A DNA stretch of 64,000 nt, taken from positions 2,175,717 through 2,239,716 of the forward strand of contig CACVBU010000271.1 in NCBI GenBank assembly GCA_902728285.1, written 5' to 3'. Positions 21,527-31,948 of the stretch are shown one piece after another. Each line of letters opens with the position of its first letter. Within the stretch, counting starts at the first letter, position 1. Under the pieces are notes generated by a model that had not been told where the DNA came from, searched no databases, and was given only the letters and a program-made list of their open reading frames with translations. The translations under genes were made by a program, and so were the position numbers. Origin of the DNA: Clytia hemisphaerica. Lineage: Eukaryota; Cnidaria; Hydrozoa; Leptothecata; Clytiidae.

Positions 21527-22763
21527 CAGAGGCGTATTTAGGGTAGGTCAAGTAGGTCAAGTGACATAGTTCCGAGAAATTGAAAAATATGAATAATTGT
21601 GAAATAGGCTTTCTTATTCCTTTTATGATACATAGTCTCCTTCGGATGCCATGTCTTGTGTATTAACTTTATCAATTTTATGCGTGGGGCAGTTAAAACT
21701 TAGACTAACATTTATCTCCGCAGTTTTACCTCCCTAATGCTTTGCGCGTGAACCTTTCGCTATTTAGAGGCTTTTATTTTGATAATCCGAAAACCTATCT
21801 AATACCGCCCGACCCATATCGCCCCGAATGAGTGACTTAGAAACACCCTTTTTGACCTCTTCCGCCCTAGCAAATCCGGATCATATTATTACCGAGCTCA
21901 GCTTCTCTACAAATTCACGTGTAATGACCTTCGATGACTGCTTATATTTCTATCCGCCTTTCATTTAGAGATAATATGAAGCCGAGAGGTATAGCTAGAA
22001 ATGGCTGAAACGACCTAGCAAAATTTCTGAAAAAATCGGGGTGATAGCTATGAGGCTACGTACAGCTTCTCTGTCGAGTTTATGAAAAAAACAATACTGA
22101 ATTCACATTTCCTAGATTATCTCTTTCACAGTTTTTATTGAGAGAAGCTCAGTTTACAGAGCTGAAATTGGCTGAAGCGACCCAGTTAACTTTTGAGTTT
22201 GATCTGAAATTTTGTGAAAGTCAAAGTGACTTTCATTCACGTCTTAACTGATCTTATAGCTTTACTTCTTGTGGGTCGATTGCTAAGTCTTTTAAAACTT
22301 TGTTTTTACCTGCTTTTTGGTTGTTGTTGTGAGCGAAAATGAATATCTGAAATGATTTAACACCGTTTGATTACTTCCTATTCTATTCAAAACATAAAAA
22401 ACAATTTTAAGGGATATATAAGGCCTATAAACTCAACTATAACTCATCTATATTTCTTGTTTGGGGGAAGCGGACATTGCTCCACATCAGTATCTATTTT
22501 TTTTACCACAAGCGGTTAATTAGCGTAAAAAGGTACTCAAAACGTGAGACAGGCGTATTCGATGAGTAAAAAATTCTCATGATTTGCAAAGTACGAGTGC
22601 AATACAACAAAAGTGGAATATTGCATAGAATAACTCAGATAGCGATGAAATGAAAAATGATAAACGCGATATGCAAGGAAAATAAACTTTCCAAAAACCA
22701 AACTTGTCTCCACTCGGCTTCAAATTTTTGACCTACTTAACAAAATTCCTAAATACGCCACTG
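21527..22763. mobile_element. CAGWGGCGTATTTAGG-ended element inside the stack
   Basis: CAGAGGCGTATTTAGG at the left is mirrored by CCTAAATACGCCACTG at the right. AATGG precedes and follows it (21522-21526 and 22764-22768). The uninterrupted sequence can be read in the sister copy near 24475, which confirms this block as an insertion. The CAGTGGCG terminus is hAT-like, but hAT makes 8-bp duplications, so the family is open. No long ORF in the 1.24 kb. Confidence 0.75.
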
Positions 22764-23006
22764 AATGGCACCAAACAGAAGCTTGCAAGGTCCCTAAGAG
22801 AGTGGTTTTAGAATGATGGAACTAATTAACTATTCAGTTATTATTTTAATGTCTTAATAAAAATTTTTGACAAAAATATTAACGGAATCATAAAATCTGA
22901 TGCAAGAAAAGACAAAAACACGAAAAATATTTATAATACAGAATGTGATGTTGATAGTGTGAATGGATATAAAACGGCACCAATCAGAAGCTTGTGAGGT
23001 CCCTAA

Positions 23007-23933
23007 AGCTTGGTTCCCACTGGGCGATAAGAAGCGATAGAAAGCGATAACTTCTCAAAATGAAAGCGATAGCAAGCGATGGAAATATGAAAAAACAGAT
23101 GTTTTTGAAAAATTAGAAGAGAAAAATTTAAACTACGAGCAGAAAGAAATCAAACGAATAAATATGGATCCGGAGGGGGGGGGGCAGTCAGGCAAATTGA
23201 CCGACGGGTATGTGCGGCGGTTAAGGGTATGTTTTTCAAATTATCAGAAATGCACTGTAAGGCTGGACTTTTGATAAATGCACTGTATGGGTGGAAATTT
23301 CAGCAAATCTAGGAAAAATTGCAAATTTTTGCTCAAAAATCTTGATTTTGCTCTAAAAGAGTTTAAAATTTAAAAAAATGCACTGTAAGGGTATGAATTT
23401 CACCGATTTTATTCTGCACTGTAAGGGTGCAATTCTAAAAGCCATTTATTTCGCCGCACATAGCGTCAGTTGGTAAACCCACCCCCCCCCGGATATGGAT
23501 TCATCATCAGATGAAGAAGCCATTCTTTCATATATTTCAATTTTTTTGTAGCAAGCTGTCGTTTGGTCATATCTGTTATATTTTTATTCGTTGCAGTACG
23601 TACTCATGTAGCAGAACAAAATCAAGAGAAACTCTCATATCACACAATTTTGTTTTGAATTTCTTTTCGCGGAAAAAATCATTACTTTGAGAAACTATGT
23701 TCAAAAATCGTCGGAACTCTTTTATGTTAGGCGATAGAAAGCGATAAATATGAAAACTTTTTCATCTTTTTATTCTGGCGATAGAAAGCGATGGAAAGCG
23801 ATGGAAGGCGACAGAAAGTTATCGCCATGTTTCCATTGAAAATTGAAAAAAAATATTTTCCCTCACTTTCTGTCACTTTCTATCGCTTTCTATCGCTTCT
23901 TATTGCCCAGTAAGAACCAAGCTTAAGAGAGTG
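23007..23933. mobile_element. PIF/Harbinger-type MITE, TAA target, with GCGATA iterons
   Basis: AGCTTGGTTCCCACTGGGCG and, at the right, GCCCAGTAAGAACCAAGCT form the TIR. TAA lies on both sides (23004-23006 and 23934-23936), and the empty site CCCTAAGAGAG is preserved in the sister copy at about 24710. A TAA (TWA) target is characteristic of PIF/Harbinger. Immediately inside each end, GCGATAGAAA repeats many times in inverted orientation. It carries a nested element at 23175-23488. Confidence 0.75.
23175..23488. mobile_element. Poly-G/poly-C-capped phrase-repeat element (copy E)
   Basis: A run of ten G starts it and a run of C ends it. CCGGA flanks both sides (23170-23174 and 23489-23493). 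The phrase GCACTGTAAGGGT recurs four times inside with variable spacing. It is the innermost layer of the nest, so the phrase-repeat type has been active after the Harbinger-type MITE inserted. Non-coding. Confidence 0.65.
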
Positions 23934-24140
23934 GTTTTAGAAGGATGAAACTAATTAATCATTCAAATGTTATTTGAATGACTTAATGACAATTTTTGAC
24001 AAAAATATTGACAGAATCACAAAATACCATGTCTTACAAGAGAAAAACACCAAAAATATTTAGCATACCGAATGTCATGATAACAATATAGCTGGATATA
24101 AAATTACACCAATCAGAAGCTCGTGAGTTCTCTGAGAAGG

Positions 24141-25268
24141 CGGTTTGTGTAAACCGCAGGTTACAAGTCGCAGGTTACAGGTTACAGGTCACAGGTCACA
24201 GGTTACAGGTCAACAAAGTGCAGACCAGAAAAAAGATAATAAAATCGTAACATATACATAACATATAACATCAATACATAACGCATTAAATTATAAAAAA
24301 GTAATACATGTCATTTAGATATTATAAAATGACAATTGAATAGAATAACAACCTAGTGACACTTACTTACAAAAATAATGACAAAATCATAAAATATGAT
24401 GCCTAACAAGACAAAAGCACGAAAAATATTTATCATGCAAAATGTGATGTGGATGGTGTGAATGGATAAAAAATGGCATCAAACAGAAGCTTGCAAGGTC
24501 CCTACGAGAGTGGTTTTAGAAGGATGGAACTAATTAATTATTCAGTTATTATTTTAATGTCTTAATGACAATTTTTGACAAAAATATTAACAGAATCATA
24601 AAATCTGATGCAAGAAAAGACAAAAACACGAAAAATATTTATAATACAGAATGTGATGTTGATAGTGTGAATGGATATAAAACGGCACCAATCAGAAGCT
24701 TGTGAGGTCCCTAAGAGAGTGGTTTTAGAGAGATGAAACTAACTAATCATTCAATTGTTATTTTAATGACTTAATGACAATTTTTGACAAAAATATTGAC
24801 AGAATCACAAAATATCATGTCTTACAAGAGAAAAACACCAAAAATATTTAGCATACCGAATGTGATGATAACAATATGGCTGGATATGAAATTACACCAA
24901 TCAGAAGCTCGTGAGTTATCTGAGAAGGTATTTTTAGAGCGATGTGTTTTATTATATGTAACCATCATATAACATTACAAACATTACAATATGTAATATA
25001 CCTGTTATACGTATAATATGGTTTCAAATATTTTCTGGTCTGCGTTATACACGGCGCAAACTGCGAAAGATAAAAGCACATGGTTAAATTTTGATGTTTG
25101 AAATGGTTTTATATGGATGAAATTGCTTGAGAATTATATTTTTGATAATTCTTTGTGTTTTCCAAACATTTTCCTCTCCAATGACATTGATTAGAGTCAA
25201 CCTGTCATACTGACCTGTAACCTGTAACCTGTGACCTGTGACCTGTAACCTGCGGTTTACACAAACCG
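24141..25268. mobile_element. Sister copy nested in the outer element, 9-bp duplication
   Basis: CGGTTTGTGTAAACCGCAGG and CCTGCGGTTTACACAAACCG form an exact 20-bp TIR. CTGAGAAGG repeats directly outside (24132-24140 and 25269-25277). Left-end sequence after the 7-bp units (AACAAAGTGCAGACC onward) and right-end sequence (AAATTTTGATGTTTGAAAT onward) match the outer element closely, so this is the same family inserted into itself. At 1128 bp it shows the unbroken length. Four to seven CAGGTYA units sit at each end. Non-coding. Confidence 0.85.
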
Positions 25269-25624
25269 CTGAGAAGGTAGTTTTAGAGCGATGTGTTTTA
25301 TATGCAACCATCATATAACATTACAAACATTACAATATGTAATATTATACCTGTCATACGTATAATATGGTTGCAGATATTTTCTGGTCTGCGTTATACA
25401 CGGCGCAAACTGCGAAAGATCGATAAAAGCACATGGTTAAATTTTGATGTTTGAAATAGTTTTATATGGATGAAATTGGTTGGGAATTATGTTTTTGATA
25501 ATTCTTTGTGTTTCCCAAACATTTTCCTCTGCAATGACATTGATTAGAGTCAACCTGTCATCACTGACCTGTGACCTGCGACCTGTGACCTGTAACCTGC
25601 GTTTTACACTAACCGATTTGTTTT

Positions 25625-26954
25625 TTTGATATTTCAAATCATAAAATATTTTCCATGAATTACATTTTAAAGATATTACATATATACAAATAAAGTACAA
25701 ACAATCCCATCAAATAGAAATTCTTATTGATACATAAATATATTTTGTCTGTTTTGAAATTTATTTTGCAATCTTGAATTCCAAGAGTTCCATACAAAAA
25801 AATGTCATTTAACCATAAATCCCATGTTGTAATTAGATCAGTGTCCATAGGCTCAATCTCGCTGTCTCTGTCCACAGTGGGATTGAATTGTATGCAAAGT
25901 TTTACGACTACGCAAATGAAAAAAATATAATACACATCCTGAATTTAAAACTACGCAAACCAGTACAGAGTTACGTTACTAAGCAGTCAACATACAAGAT
26001 GGGTGGAGAATTCATACCGTGATTGACTGCAATAATCTTGAGGACCCTCATATTGTTTGTATAATTATGTAATTTTTTTTGAACTTCAGAATTTAGTTCT
26101 ATAAAAACTTCCATTATTGGCATTAATTTTCAAGCCAGCACATAAAGAATGTGTTCTGCAACCTCATCCTTGAAGCAAGACCTTTGATGTGTTTGTACCC
26201 TTCGTGTATCCTATTAACATCGAGCTGTCAGTAAAGTGTTCAACAAAGCCAAAACCAAAACAAAGCTAAGTGAGCAACTATCAAAAGAAATCTCCTGATG
26301 GTCAACCTCCTGGTTGTTGTTGGGGTTTCCATTATGTACTGCTTGCTCATTTTCTCCATAGCATTGTTCTTGAAACTGATAGAATTCCATATAAAAAACC
26401 CAACAAGATTTCTTTCGCTTTTATACTCGTTCATATTTAATTTTCTTGATCAGTTTGTATTGGGATTCAGGAACTATAACACCTGGTAAATCATTAGAAG
26501 ATGATCTGAAACAAACTCCAATGTTCAAAACATATGACACCAAATTTCCAGCAAAGTTTTTTTGAAAAGTTTTTTGTAGTGTTTTCAAAATTCAGGATCC
26601 TTTGGCAAATGATGGAATTTAAGGGTTACCATTAGAGTCTTTCGATCTGAAAGTATGAAAACGCAAGCTAGAACTGCAGTTACTTTTCATTGTGGATTGT
26701 GAAAACAACTCCAATCTGCTAAAAATTTCAGTCTTCTTTAACTTTTCATCTCAATCTCGGCTTGGAATGTTTTGGTTTGGAATTTTCGCAAGATGGCGCA
26801 TATCATCAAAAAACCCTACAGCTAGTTACCAGGCCCTTTTACGGAATGTGGCTAATACAACTGGATATTTATTTCTATGCTAATAATTACACACACAATA
26901 TACTATTCCACGAGTGAACATTCATTATTTTTTCATATCTCCACATTAAACCAT
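25625..26954. other. Stretch without recognisable gene, then Harbinger 5' region
   Basis: Open frames of 60-90 codons (25660-25935 minus; 26240-26434 minus; 26298-26489 plus; 26692-26883 plus) are AT-rich, overlap each other and show no known domain. The last 100 bp share CAACTGGATATTTATTT with 20680. Confidence 0.45.
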
Positions 26955-28837
26955 ATGGCTGTTGCTGCTGCTGCTGCTGCTGGAAATAGAGACCTTGGTG
27001 AGGCACTTCGGTTGGCGTTGGAAAATGGTGTGATTGACGATGTTGAATTTCTTTTGTTAGCAGATCTTGGCGATATTCAACATGTTGGTGGAAAACAGAG
27101 GAAGGATTACAAAGCGAGATGGGGACATTCTGATTTTGATTTGTGGATAGAAAGAGAATGCTGGGTGGGTTGTAGATTCTGGATGGATGACATTATTAAA
27201 ATTTGTGATATGCTTGGTTTAGGAGATGAAATTGTAACATATAATTACATTCATAGTAGCGTTGTAGAAGCATTTTGTTTACTCTGCCGTCGTCTTGCAT
27301 TCCCATGCAGGTATACAGATCTTATAGGGTTGGTGTAATTTAAGATGCACGATCTAACGATTTACGATGCACGATTCGCGATCCGTGCATAAAATATGTT
27401 AATTCATGCGTAATCATGCTAACCGATAAAATATTTAGACAATTTACAAACTTTCATTCGTTGAAACTCAACTATTTTTAAAAACATCATTTATGTAAGA
27501 TTATAAAAATTATTCTCTTTTCAATTTAAATTTAGTTAAAGATCAAAAGAAAGTGAAGGACACGTGCATTTATATCTTGACTCTCTCTTTTTCATCACTT
27601 GAATCAATATAGGGGAATTGTTTACAGAAAGAAAATTCGTTCTCACAATAGAGCACCGTTTTTTTGCTTCGTACATTACGGTCCGCAAAACATATTGTTA
27701 GCCAATTATTTTATTTGCTTTAAGAAAGAAATTCCTATTGATTATGATTGTTAAGACTGCGAGCAAAAATATTTCTTGTGCATTGTTTACTTTCACTCTC
27801 TGTCTATTGTAAGATTATGTTCACAAGGTAGCTTCTATTATCAACATTATGTAAGTTAGTTTTTTTCATAATTTAACAGTCGTAATTATTCGTAGTTCCG
27901 CTGCTTACTTATTTCTTTTTTGTTGCATAAATTTGTCATGGTAAACAAAAGTGAGAAAAGATTATGCCATTGTTTTAGAATTATGTTATATAATTTAAGT
28001 TTTATGATGATTATTAGGAATAATCATCATACTTTATGCATGGATCGCGCATCGTGAATCGTAAATCGTTAGATCGTGCATCTTAAATTACACCAACCCG
28101 ATCTTATACCAAAGTTTGGTCGTCCAGAATCATCTCTCTCTATAATCTTTAATGCAATGTTAAGTCACCTTTATGAAAGATATGGATGGCTCTTGAGATC
28201 CTTTGAACAGGAATGGCTCCCAAGAGATAATTTGTCTAATCGCGCACCCTTGGATAACTGTTGCGGTTTTGTTGATGGAACAGTTCGGGGGATTGCCAGA
28301 CCCAAGAGGGACCAGCGCATGCTCTACAACGGACATAAAAGGGAACATGCTCTCAAATACCAGGCTGTTAGTGACCCAAATGGGTTGATAGCACATTTTT
28401 ATGGTCCAATTGAGAGAATCACACTTGCTCAATGATCTTGAGCAATATTCTTATGATTTTAATGGGGATGTTTTGGCTATTTATGGGGATGCAGGCTACC
28501 CTTTTCGTGATCACCTACAGACGGGATTTCCAAATGCACTGGGCGATGCCCAAAGAAACTATAACCAGGAAATGTCACGTGTACGTGTGACTGTGGAATG
28601 GACATTTGGTTCAGTCATTGAAAAATTTAAATTTACTGACCACAAGGCGATGCAAAAAAGCTTGTTGTCGCCTGTTGCAAAACAGTATATTGTGTCGGCT
28701 CTCTTATCAAATATCCATACTTGTCTGTACCTACGGATCCAACACTTCTCAATTTTTTTGAATGTCCACCTCCAAATCTTGAAGACTATTTAAAGCCAAG
28801 ACCACAAGGATACCAAGATAGAGATGATGATAATTAA
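26955..28837 (+). pseudogene. PIF/Harbinger DDE transposase pseudogene, split by a transposon
   Basis: The likely start is the ATG at 26955, followed by an alanine run from GCT repeats. The N-terminal part (to 27326) has the FDLWIERECWVGCRFWMDDI and LCRRLAFPCRYTDL segments of PIF/Harbinger nucleases. A 773-bp element (27327-28099) interrupts it. The protein resumes at about 28109 with PKFGRPES. The first catalytic Asp is in FVDGTVR (28274), the second in YGDAGYP (28488) and the Glu in VTVEWTFG (28596), so the DDE triad is still visible. Frameshifts near 28400 and 28730 break the second half; the last frame ends at 28835-28837 with an acidic tail. Family role: cut-and-paste transposition with a Myb-like partner. 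Dead, and likely once the source for TAA-target MITEs such as 23007-23933. Confidence 0.85.
27327..28099. mobile_element. 773-bp TIR element inside the Harbinger gene, 9-bp duplication
   Basis: Starts GGGTTGGTGTAATTTAAGAT and ends with its complement; the inverted match runs about 70 bp with a few changes. GATCTTATA repeats directly outside (27318-27326 and 28100-28108). The TIR itself is built from CACGAT / ACGATT repeats. Removing it mentally joins the two parts of the transposase in a sensible order, proving it is an insertion. Non-coding. The 9-bp duplication is Mutator-like; the GGG start also occurs in Merlin. Confidence 0.9.
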
Positions 28838-29834
28838 CAAACCTGAACAATATTTTTAATATATTTTTTTTGCAATGTTATTTCATTGTGTTTACAAATT
28901 TTTTAAATAGTATTTGCTTGTGTTTATATACACATATAATTATTTGATACCACCAAAATGATGATTCGACAAAAGTGATGAATAGCCAGCCAATTTTCTT
29001 ACTTTTATTCTCCATGAGAGAATTAACTAACAATTATTATATTAAACACAACATAAAACTTAATCCGAAAATTGATTTTGCCATGGATCAATGTGGAGTC
29101 AGATCACAAACAACAAAATTTTCACTTTCATACTTGAAGTATAGAATGTAGGTGATGTTTCTTTTTCTGTGTTTCTTGATTTTTGCAGTGTCCAACAAGT
29201 CTGAATTTTTTACTGGTTCAGCTCTACTAACTGAAATATATTTTTTCCATTAGTAATTTAGCTTTTATACTTTAAATAATCATTTTTTTTTATTTTAAAT
29301 TTGACTGGAGTTTATTTATTTATAAACATATGATTATTTTTTTCTACTCCGGTAGAAAAATCAAAAAACGGTGTATGGTAATTAATTATAGGAGAGATTT
29401 TAGTGACTTTCGGTAGAAAATGAAGGTTTTTATGATATTTTTGGGACAAAAGTCATAAAATCGAGGTCATTCATTATAAAGTGAAATGACCACCCCTACA
29501 ATCAAGCACAGAAGAGTATTTTTTTCTGGAAATCACATTTTTAATAAACTTTGTATCCTTATAAAGCACTTTTTTGTCATAAAAGAAACGAAAATAATGC
29601 TAATTAAAATTTCTAAATTTTTTTGACTCTTTTCTTGACTCTCTTTCTAATCAATGCTAGTTGGTTGAGCTGCTAAAATTTTATTAAACAATTGGGAGAT
29701 AATATACATACGGTTTTGTCCCTTTTTACATCACTATGAATACTGCTGGTTAAAATAACAATTAAGAGAGTCGACGAGACAAAATCTGAAAATAACGGGG
29801 GTACTAGCTTTGCGGGATGACGCGTATGCAACGC
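28838..29834. other. Stretch without recognisable gene
   Basis: AT-rich 3' flank of the Harbinger remnant. No ORF, RNA gene or terminal repeat was identified. Confidence 0.5.
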
Positions 29835-30392
29835 TAGCCTGGGTATCCAGACTCAAAATTTCACACTGTTACCTCAACATACAAAGTTTCTAAAATTTTA
29901 GAGTCTGGTGCAACTAAAAAAGTCTGATAGAGTTTGTTTGATACTGTATGTGAGTGAACCATTGTTGACAGACTATCAAAACTTTGGAAACCCAGGCAGA
30001 CACACATAATTAACTTACCATAAAACCTCTTTTAAAAACTCAAAAAACTTTCAAAACTACTTTAAACTACATCAAAACGTCAGCCACATTTATAAAGGCT
30101 CCTTTCCAGCGGTCATTTTGGTTAGAAATGAACCTGTGTTTTCATTTTCATTTGTTTATATTATTTTGCACTGTCAGCTTTTTTCCATAAATTATGCGCG
30201 CGCATAGAAAAATATCGTAAACCCCGCGAAAATTCTGCTCAGTGACTGGGCGAGTACTTACCAATTAGAGACACTCGCAAATGCAGGGACAGATATCCCT
30301 GAAGGCGAGTTACTTGGACCAGACCGTAAACCAGAAAAAATATTATAAAAAACTAGACGGTGAAATAGTTTACGGTCTGGATATCCAGGCTA
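29835..30392. mobile_element. Hairpin-ended element with 9-bp target duplication (copy 2)
   Basis: Starts TAGCCTGGGTATCCAG and ends TGGATATCCAGGCTA. ATGCAACGC flanks it exactly (29826-29834 and 30393-30401). The left-end hairpin uses CCAGACTC / GAGTCTGG and the right-end hairpin CCAGACCGTAAAC / GTTTACGGTCTGG; each differs from copy 1 at paired positions. A small extra stem, CTCGC / GCGAG, lies near 30267-30306. The 112-codon frame starting at 30281 runs through this end and is a by-product. Confidence 0.8.
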
Positions 30393-30401
30393 ATGCAACG
30401 C

Positions 30402-31502
30402 CCAAAATTCGGTGGTTAGGGCCTCAATTAGAGCGAATAAAACGGAGCCTTAGAGAGACTGAAATAAAGGAAAAACTTGAATTTTCCAAGCACGGCGGAA
30501 GCGGAGAGACTTTGAACAAATTTCATGATTTTTTCTATTTCCTAGCGAAATTTAACTCATTCGGCCTTCAGCCTCTCCACTTTTACGGTTATTCCGCCGC
30601 CGGGCCTGTTTACTCATGAGTTTTGTGAGCCTTATTGAGACTATCTTTCTTGAAATATAGGCTTGAAATGGGATTTTTAGCTATTTGTACAAAAAGGGAC
30701 TGGAATTAAATTTCGTGTTTTTTGCGACCCTCAGAGGGATTTTACAGATGCAAAAGGGACCCTTAAGGGCGGCACATATGTATACGTAACCTCCTTTTAC
30801 CTACGTTAGGTACCCAGGAAGCTGTTCCCACTTACCAATACCAGCCAGCAGAAATTTAGAAAATCCTCTTTTTTTCCTCGGTTGGTACGCAGCTCATTTT
30901 TTCTAGCTGTATTGAAAGAGACTAAATTTTCTTGGAACCCGTAAAATACCTTTAATATTGATATGCAGATAACGCAAAAAATGCTACTTTTCCAGAAATT
31001 TTTGGTTACTTTCTCATTCTCAGGTTGCTAAACAAAGTTCCATATTTTTGGGCCATTTTCAGGCCTGACCCCTTTTAAAATTCAAAAAAATTATAAGATA
31101 TTACTGAACATAATAAAATCTTGTTTGCGTTTCTCCTTTTGAAATGACTTTTCAGTCACCTGGATAAAATTATGAATAAAGATCATTAAAAATAATCATT
31201 AAGTAATAAATTCAAATAAATAATATTTGATAAAACAAATTCAATTTAATATATTTGATAAAACAAATTCAATTTAATATATTTCTCTTTCTAAACTGCA
31301 TATAAAGCAACATCGAATATAAAATGTAATATCGTTACTTCAAAGGTTGAAAATTAGTTCAGTAAAACAGTAAAACAATTCAGTAAAACAGCTCAAATTA
31401 AAACAACGTACTTTGATATTTTGTTAAAAGAAATTAATTTAGAATGGTGCTGAGTTTTTGATTTTTAGAAGAAATCTATGTCACAAGATTTTGATGCCTA
31501 TA
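30402..31502. other. Stretch without recognisable gene
   Basis: AAAGGGAC and AGGGA phrases at 30690-30770 look like a small phrase-repeat block, without resolved ends. ATATTTGATAAAACAAATTCAATTTA is tandemly duplicated near 31225-31285. No gene was recognised. Confidence 0.45.
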
Positions 31503-31661
31503 GGGGCCATCCATATAGTACGTACGCAGTGAAGGGGTAGAGGGGGTTTAGCAAAAGCGTACATCTATTGTTTAAATGACATCATTTCTAATGTTCTCTG
31601 CGTACAAGGGGGGTATCAAATTTTTGGAAAATCTTTGCGTACGTACTATATGGACGGCCCC
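31503..31661. mobile_element. 159-bp MITE, 26-bp TIR
   Basis: GGGGCCATCCATATAGTACG starts it and CGTACTATATGGACGGCCCC ends it, an inverted pair that extends into TACGCA / TGCGTA with one mismatch. ATA lies on both sides (31500-31502 and 31662-31664), a possible 2-3-bp target. The TIR contains the palindrome ATAGTACGTACTAT when the ends are joined. GGGCCNTCCATA-type termini are widespread in invertebrate MITEs (recollection, not searched). Confidence 0.8.
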
Positions 31662-31693
31662 ATAGTATAATATAATAAATAGATTATTTTCTT

Positions 31694-31948
31694 TCACTTA
31701 AAAGTCTTTGACTTGCAATCTATCATTTCCTGTAGGGTGGAAATCAAAGTATTGCTTTTTTCAGATTCTTTTTCTTTAATGGGAAGCTCTTTTTCTCTCA
31801 ATGATAACTCTTTTTCTTTGAAATTACGATCTGCCTCTTTTTCAGTAGATGCAAGGTTTTCCTTTTTATTGAGGTAATCATAAATGAATTCTTGTTTGTC
31901 GATTTTCTTGTCTGATCTAGTTTTACGAATCTTTTTGCCTTTGTTTTC
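31694..31948 (-). CDS. Candidate 3' exon of a charged coiled-coil protein
   Basis: On the minus strand an open frame runs from about 31948 to the stop at 31694-31696, 84 codons without an internal start. It begins just after a CTGCCTTCCTGAG acceptor-like run, though the dinucleotide is ambiguous. The sequence is rich in K and E with regular spacing (TEKEADRNFKEKELSLREKE) and reads like a coiled coil. Such tails close the Myb/SANT-like partner proteins of Harbinger elements and many host proteins; I cannot say which. No upstream exon was identified. Confidence 0.35.
   Translation of the reverse strand, partial: ENKGKKIRKTRSDKKIDKQEFIYDYLNKKENLASTEKEADRNFKEKELSLREKELPIKEKESEKSNTLISTLQEMIDCKSKTFK

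Larger units (their letters stand above)
21228..25615. mobile_element. Outer element of a nested stack: CGGTTAGTG TIR, 9-bp duplication
   Basis: Begins CGGTTAGTGTAAAACGCAGG and ends CCTGCGTTTTACACTAACCG, an exact 20-bp inverted pair. ATTTGTTTT (9 bp) repeats directly outside (21219-21227 and 25616-25624). Inside each TIR lie 7-bp units of CAGGTCA / CAGGTTA type. The middle consists of roughly 209-bp tandem units sharing TTTTTGACAAAAATATT and CACGAAAAATATTT. It is split by three insertions: 21527-22763, 23007-23933 and 24141-25268, the last a sister copy of itself. No transposase is encoded. The 9-bp duplication points to Mutator-like mobilisation. Confidence 0.8.

Noticed and set aside
21228..25615. 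CRISPR-like array from the regularly spaced repeats
   Set aside because: Units are about 209 bp tandem repeats and 7-bp iterons within a TIR element in a eukaryotic context; no repeat-spacer pattern.
28160..28432. 90-codon minus-strand ORF
   Set aside because: Shadow frame of the Harbinger transposase coding strand.
30281..30619. 112-codon ORF
   Set aside because: Its first third lies in the right end of the hairpin-ended element and the rest has no recognisable domain.
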